A stretch of 32,667 bases of DNA from Lindgomyces ingoldianus (taxonomy: Eukaryota > Ascomycota > Dothideomycetes > Pleosporales > Lindgomycetaceae). Each line of letters opens with the position of its first letter. Within the stretch, counting starts at the first letter, position 1. The notes under the pieces are model-generated. The model searched no databases. It was not told the origin of the DNA and worked only from the letters and a program-made list of their open reading frames with translations. The DNA lies in contig NW_022985171.1 in the NCBI RefSeq assembly GCF_010093535.1, positions 471,798 to 504,464 of the forward strand, in the 5' to 3' direction. Below, piece by piece: positions 28,946 through 32,667 of this stretch. The position numbers and the translations under genes are program-made.

Positions 28946-30298
28946 ATGGAACCCTCTCCAGTTGAGTCTTAGGTCGTAGTAGCGTCAAACGAGTACCCGA
29001 AGCCGCTGAAGTCTTCGGCTGTTTTGGACAAATATGATCAGATTGACGTCACCCCCTCTATAGGAACAGAATTTCACACCGCGAAGATTGTCAAGTGGAT
29101 TAATGCATCCAATGTAGATGAGTTTCTGCTTGATTTGGCCATCAAGAGTAGGCCTCGTCAGGCTTATAAAAAAAACCGCTGACTCGCGTCAAGTTTCCAA
29201 GCGGCGTTGTCTTCTTTCGCGCCCAAGACGACCTAACAAACGACCTCCAGAGGCTGCTGATGCAACGGTTGGGCGAGCTAACTGGAAAACCAAAAACCTC
29301 TCGCCTCCATATACATCCCGTCATGAACTCCGAAGGCGAGTCTAGCGGAGACCCTGAAATCAATACCATCAGCTCCGCCCAGCGCAACAAGTTCCTCAAG
29401 AATTCCGGCTAAGAAGATCTGAGCCCAAAGAGGCAGAACACCGCTCATTGGAATAGTGATACTGCATTTGAGCCTGTTCCCGCTGATTACACATCGCTGA
29501 GAGGCTTACCCAGGTCCCCAAGACCGGAGGCGGAGCGTAGATCCCACCCTCACACCTCCACCCCCCTCCCCCCCCCAAAAACCCCAATGCAACTTTGTTG
29601 TTCGGTACTAACGTTGACAAGACACCGTATGGGCTTCGGGTTACGAAATCAACGGTCGTCTTAGTGAGCCATATCAGAGATTCCTCGAGACTCTCACGAG
29701 CCCGAGTATCACGAAATCACGAATAAAGGCGGCTACAAGATGTACGAGAAAGAGCGTGGCGCCCCAGAGAATGTCGGTGGCGGACTAAAGGCTATCACCG
29801 TGTTGTGCGCGCTAATCCCGTAACTGGATGGAAGAGTATTTACCCAGTTGGCAGACATGTTCAACACATTAACGGCTTAACAGAAGTGGAATCTAAGCAT
29901 ATGATGAACAGGTTTCTTAAATTATCTTATAAGAATTATGACCTTCAAGTCCATTTTAAGTAGAAGAATCCAAATGACATTGTTGAGTGACCATATATCT
30001 CTTCAAAAATCCCAAGTAAGATAATAAATTATTAGCAATCTGGGATAATCGAAGCGTTTTTCATACTGCCATCCTTGATTGTGACGACCAAGGAAACCGT
30101 TTCGGGATCCGAGCAATTGGTATAGGTGAGAAGCCGTATTTTGATCCAATCCTGCCAGCACCTCGAAGAGGACTGCTCTTGGACTCGAGCCCGTTGGACC
30201 TAATGTCCCAGCGTAGACGAGTATTGCAGTGCAAAGTGATAGCCAAGTTAAGCAGATCAACCAAAGGCTTATCGCATGATATTGTTGCGGGCAACTGA
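28946..30298 (+). pseudogene. TauD-family (alpha-ketoglutarate) dioxygenase, broken
   Basis: Starts at ATG 28946 (MEPSPVES, then TAG at 28970-28972) and continues VVVASNEYPKPLKSSAVLDK to LLDLAIKS. A second block (about 29177-29500) reads GVVFFRAQDDLTNDLQ, GELTGKPKTSRLHIHP and NTAHWNSDTAFEPVPADY, where HWNSD is the iron-binding H-x-D. A third block reads DTVWASGYEI and FLETLT (about 29621-29700), then RGAPENVGGGL, NPVTGWKSIYPVGRHVQHIN, and finally IWDNRSVFHTAILD with the distal His, EKPYFDP and a stop at 30296-30298. Damage includes TAG at 28970, TAA at 29410, TAG for Trp at 29961, several frameshifts, and an intron donor reading TT instead of GT (29983). Relatives oxidise taurine- or xanthine-like substrates using Fe(II) and 2-oxoglutarate. 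All domain parts are still visible, so inactivation is fairly recent. Confidence 0.78.
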
Positions 30299-31210
30299 CC
30301 CCCGCAACCTTGAAACTTGTTTTTACCCAAGGGGGTCAGCTACGATACCTTAAATATATGGCCCTACAGTGAAAAATATACTAAGGCTACTTAGCACCTG
30401 TTTGGTTGATCTACACTATATTCTTGGTGCTGGTGCGCTCTCATACTTTTTACACTTATTCAAGGAACACTGCTTTTTATCAGAAATCCATATAGGTGGC
30501 CGAAAAAGAAGATCCACTGAGCAAGCCATGCGAGGCGATTAAACAATCTCAGGAAAAGAATAATTGGCGAGGACACATGCACTACAGATTCAGGTATTCT
30601 ATTTAATTAAGACAATGTTGTGGTGATTCACTGTTCTCATTCCCTAGTCCCCCTCGCATTGCCAATCTTTTAGAATTCTTGACAAGGACGGAAAGGGATC
30701 ATTCTCTTCTGAAACTAAATCGGTCGAATCCCCATCTCAATGCATGGTCTACACATTTTGTGGCCATAGCCGGTGTTGCTCGACTACTGTATTTCATCCG
30801 CCGTGGAAGACTCTCTATGATGCCAACGCTAACAAAAGCAATCACCTTTTTAATGTCTAGTGGCCCACCAAATTCTCGGTATGCTAGCATGAAGGAGTCA
30901 AGCACTTCCCCCTATGTTGAGTGAGCACTATTCAAGTAGCCAGTGCAAAATAGTTCGCCAACGAAGTTGCCCACACCTAGAAAAGAGGGTCCTATTGTGA
31001 CAAACTCCCAATCGATAATACTAATTCCGGATAGATGATCGTCGGATTTCCTGAAGTTTAAAATTACATTGCCTAGACTAGGACAGCGTAGTTTTTAATA
31101 AGCGAGAATCTAGCTAATTAAATATTAGCAATTACTAATAATTATAGTGCAAGTATTTGATATTAGCAGCACTTTTATTAAAATAGTAATAGTAATAAAG
31201 GTAAATACGC
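30299..31210. other. No supported gene; composition falls to AT-rich after about 31080
   Basis: Opposite open frames at 30679-30924 (plus) and 30699-30905 (minus) overlap and neither shows a domain. From about 31080 the sequence becomes AT-rich and repetitive (ATTAGCAATTACTAATAATT), marking the border of the right transposon block. Confidence 0.45.
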
Positions 31211-31212
31211 TA

Positions 31213-31766
31213 ACGTACCTAACAGGTTGGCCGGCCACACGGGTTGGCCGGCCACTTTTGCCAAGCCCCCACTAAAACCACTCTATTCTCTCGCAAAACA
31301 GCCTACTTTAGCCCTGTATAAAGTAATATAACATAAGATATTATTTAAAGTCTACTTCTACTACTTACTTACATATACATAAGTTATGCCTAGTCTAATT
31401 ACACTGCCTACATTACTTTTAACTTAGCTTACCTTCTTTAGCGTGCACCTACGTCTTTAGCTTTTTCTTATTACTACGCGCTTTAAACTCCTTTAAAGTA
31501 GTTAGATAAGCTTTATTTTTAACTATTAAAGTCTCTTTTACCTAAATCTACTTTCTTTTATGCAATCTATGTCTTATAGCAGCTTTATTTACTACTTAAA
31601 GCTTTATAATCTTATAGCCTACTTTATTATATTAATGTCTTAGATAACTATTATTTACTTTTTATTACTTTACTATATTACTTTTAGCTATTTTTATCTT
31701 TTTAAAGCTATAATAACTACTCTAGTTAATATCTAGCTTATTATAAAGCTTAACTTATTAAAGTTA
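31213..31766 (-). mobile_element. Pogo-type element A, end fragment interrupted by element B
   Basis: It begins ACGTACCTAACAGG after TA at 31211-31212, and its first ~550 bases are a near copy of 31769-32325. It is cut at TA 31767-31768, where the same element family starts again. It is more RIP-mutated than copy B in the internal part. The subterminal region carries a doubled 14-bp GGTTGGCCGGCCAC (31225-31238 and 31242-31255). It shares TTTTGCCAAG.CCC.ACTAAA with element C at 12954. Confidence 0.75.
31225..31255. repeat. Doubled GGTTGGCCGGCCAC in the element end
   Basis: Two exact 14-bp repeats with 17-bp spacing, each containing the palindrome GGCCGGCC. The same pair occurs in copy B (about 31781-31811), there with one G-to-A in the first unit. 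The position next to the terminus suggests transposase-binding sites; that role is inferred. Confidence 0.7.
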
Positions 31767-31768
31767 TA

Positions 31769-32667
31769 ACGTACCTAACAGGTTGGCCAGCCACACGGGT
31801 TGGCCGGCCACTTTTGCCAAGCCCCCACTAAAACCACCCCATTCTCTTGCAAAACAGCCCACTTTAGCCCTGTATAGAGTAATACAACATAAGATATTAT
31901 TTAGAGTCTACTTCTACTACTTACTTACATATACGCAAGTTATGCCTAGTCTAATTACACTACTTGTATTACCTTTAACTTAGCTTACTTTTTTTAGCGC
32001 GCACCTGCGTTTTTAGCTTCTTCCTATTACTACGCGCTCTAAACTCCTTTAGAGTAGTTAGACAAGCCTTATTCTTAACTATTAAGGTCTTTTCTGCCTA
32101 AATCTGCTTCCTTTTATGTAATCTATGTTGCGTAGCAGCTTTATTTACTGCTTAAAGCTTTATAATCTTATAGCCTACTTTATTATGTTAATGCTCTAGA
32201 TAACTATTATTTACTTTTTATTACTTTACTATATTACCTTTAGCTGTTCTTGTCTCTTTAAAGCTGTAATAACTGCTCTAGTTAATATCTAGCTTATTAT
32301 AAAGCTTAACTTATTAAAGTTATACCTATCTTTATCTTAGATACTGTACTTAGCTTTTATATTAGCTACTAGGTAAAACTAGCCCTAGATAACCTTTAGA
32401 TCTTTATAAAGCGCTTTTTTATAATTATACTTGTAATTAAACTTTATTATAAACTTAAGGCAGTGCTTAACTTATATACTAGTCTAGTTTAAGCTAACCT
32501 GGCCTAGATTACGCTTTATAGGCAAGAAATTAGCTATATTAGCTATAGCTACAAGCCTAAAGGGAAATCTGCGTGTAATAAGCTTAAGTATATACTTAAT
32601 AACTACCTTCTTTTTAAGCTTAGTTAGATTCCTTAATTTAGGCTAGCATTCTGCTTATAAAGGCTGT
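31769..32667 (-). mobile_element. Pogo-type element B (runs off the window), inserted in A
   Basis: Starts ACGTACCTAACAGG after TA at 31767-31768. The sequence at 32325-32335 (AAGTTATACC) shows the uninterrupted form of the site at which B inserted into A (AAGTTATA), so B sits in A at a TA, as expected for the Tc1/mariner/pogo superfamily. The right end is outside the window. Confidence 0.75.
31950..32667 (-). pseudogene. Pogo/Fot-type transposase, RIP-mutated and internally deleted
   Basis: On the minus strand, reading from the right edge, there is a CENP-B-type HTH block (KKKVVIKYILKL, ANIANFLPIKRNLGQV). A NYKKALYKDLKVI segment and a KYSI end follow. The first catalytic Asp region is recognisable as YNFNKLSF (family FDETGF). 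A stretch AVITALKRQEQLKVI and a basic C-terminal tail (EFRARSNRKKLKTQVRAKKS) come next. Only about 450 bases separate the first catalytic region from the tail, too few for the remaining DDE domain, so the copy is a deletion derivative, and RIP-type stops also inactivate it. The N-terminus lies right of the window. Confidence 0.65.

Noticed and set aside
30700..30760. Possible tRNA B-box-like GGTCGAATCCCC.
   Set aside because: No matching A box, acceptor stem or anticodon arm can be folded around it.
30679..30924. Opposed short frames on both strands.
   Set aside because: No domain in either and no supporting context.

Overview
The window looks like nuclear DNA of a filamentous ascomycete (Pezizomycotina). 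The genes have short introns (about 49-101 bp) with GT..AG borders. The gene families are typically fungal: DUF1996, DUF4360, an ABHD12-type hydrolase and GFA/CENP-V. The repeats carry the footprint of repeat-induced point mutation (RIP): very AT-rich, with Gln and Trp codons turned into TAA/TAG in otherwise readable retrotransposon frames. I cannot place the genus from sequence alone.

Layout. (1) 1-14,340 is a RIP-degraded nest of transposons. A chromodomain Gypsy relic (+) holds two nested solo LTRs, each with its own 5-bp target duplication. A Copia relic (+) follows and is split by a complete 7.7-kb Gypsy element (4447-12140, minus strand, 603-bp LTRs, GTCCC duplication). The Copia 3' LTR closes the nest. 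Next come Tc1/pogo-type (Fot-like) elements, one inserted into another, with a 280-N assembly gap inside. (2) 14,340-31,080 is a normal-GC gene island. The intact-looking genes are a secreted DUF1996 protein (15297-16600, 4 exons), a one-TM protein (19145-20497), a GFA-family zinc protein (20955-21557, minus), an ABHD12-like serine hydrolase (22087-23563, 5 exons) and a secreted DUF4360 protein (26729-27424, 2 exons). From about 25 kb on, most of the rest is broken genes: an NmrA/isoflavone-reductase-like gene, a NACHT/NLR P-loop relic, a SAM-methyltransferase relic and a TauD-type dioxygenase pseudogene. (3) 31,080-32,667 is RIP-rich again, with two head-to-tail pogo-type copies, the second inserted into the first at a TA.

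The intact genes form no obvious pathway or operon. The right half of the island reads as a decaying accessory segment between two transposon blocks. The more unusual signals are a Cys-rich/coiled-coil coding frame antisense to gag-pol in the big Gypsy element, a complementary RIP pattern in its two LTRs, a 10-bp-period tandem repeat inside a Copia-family LTR, a near-palindromic pogo structure around the gap, and RIP-type nonsense changes in apparently single-copy genes.
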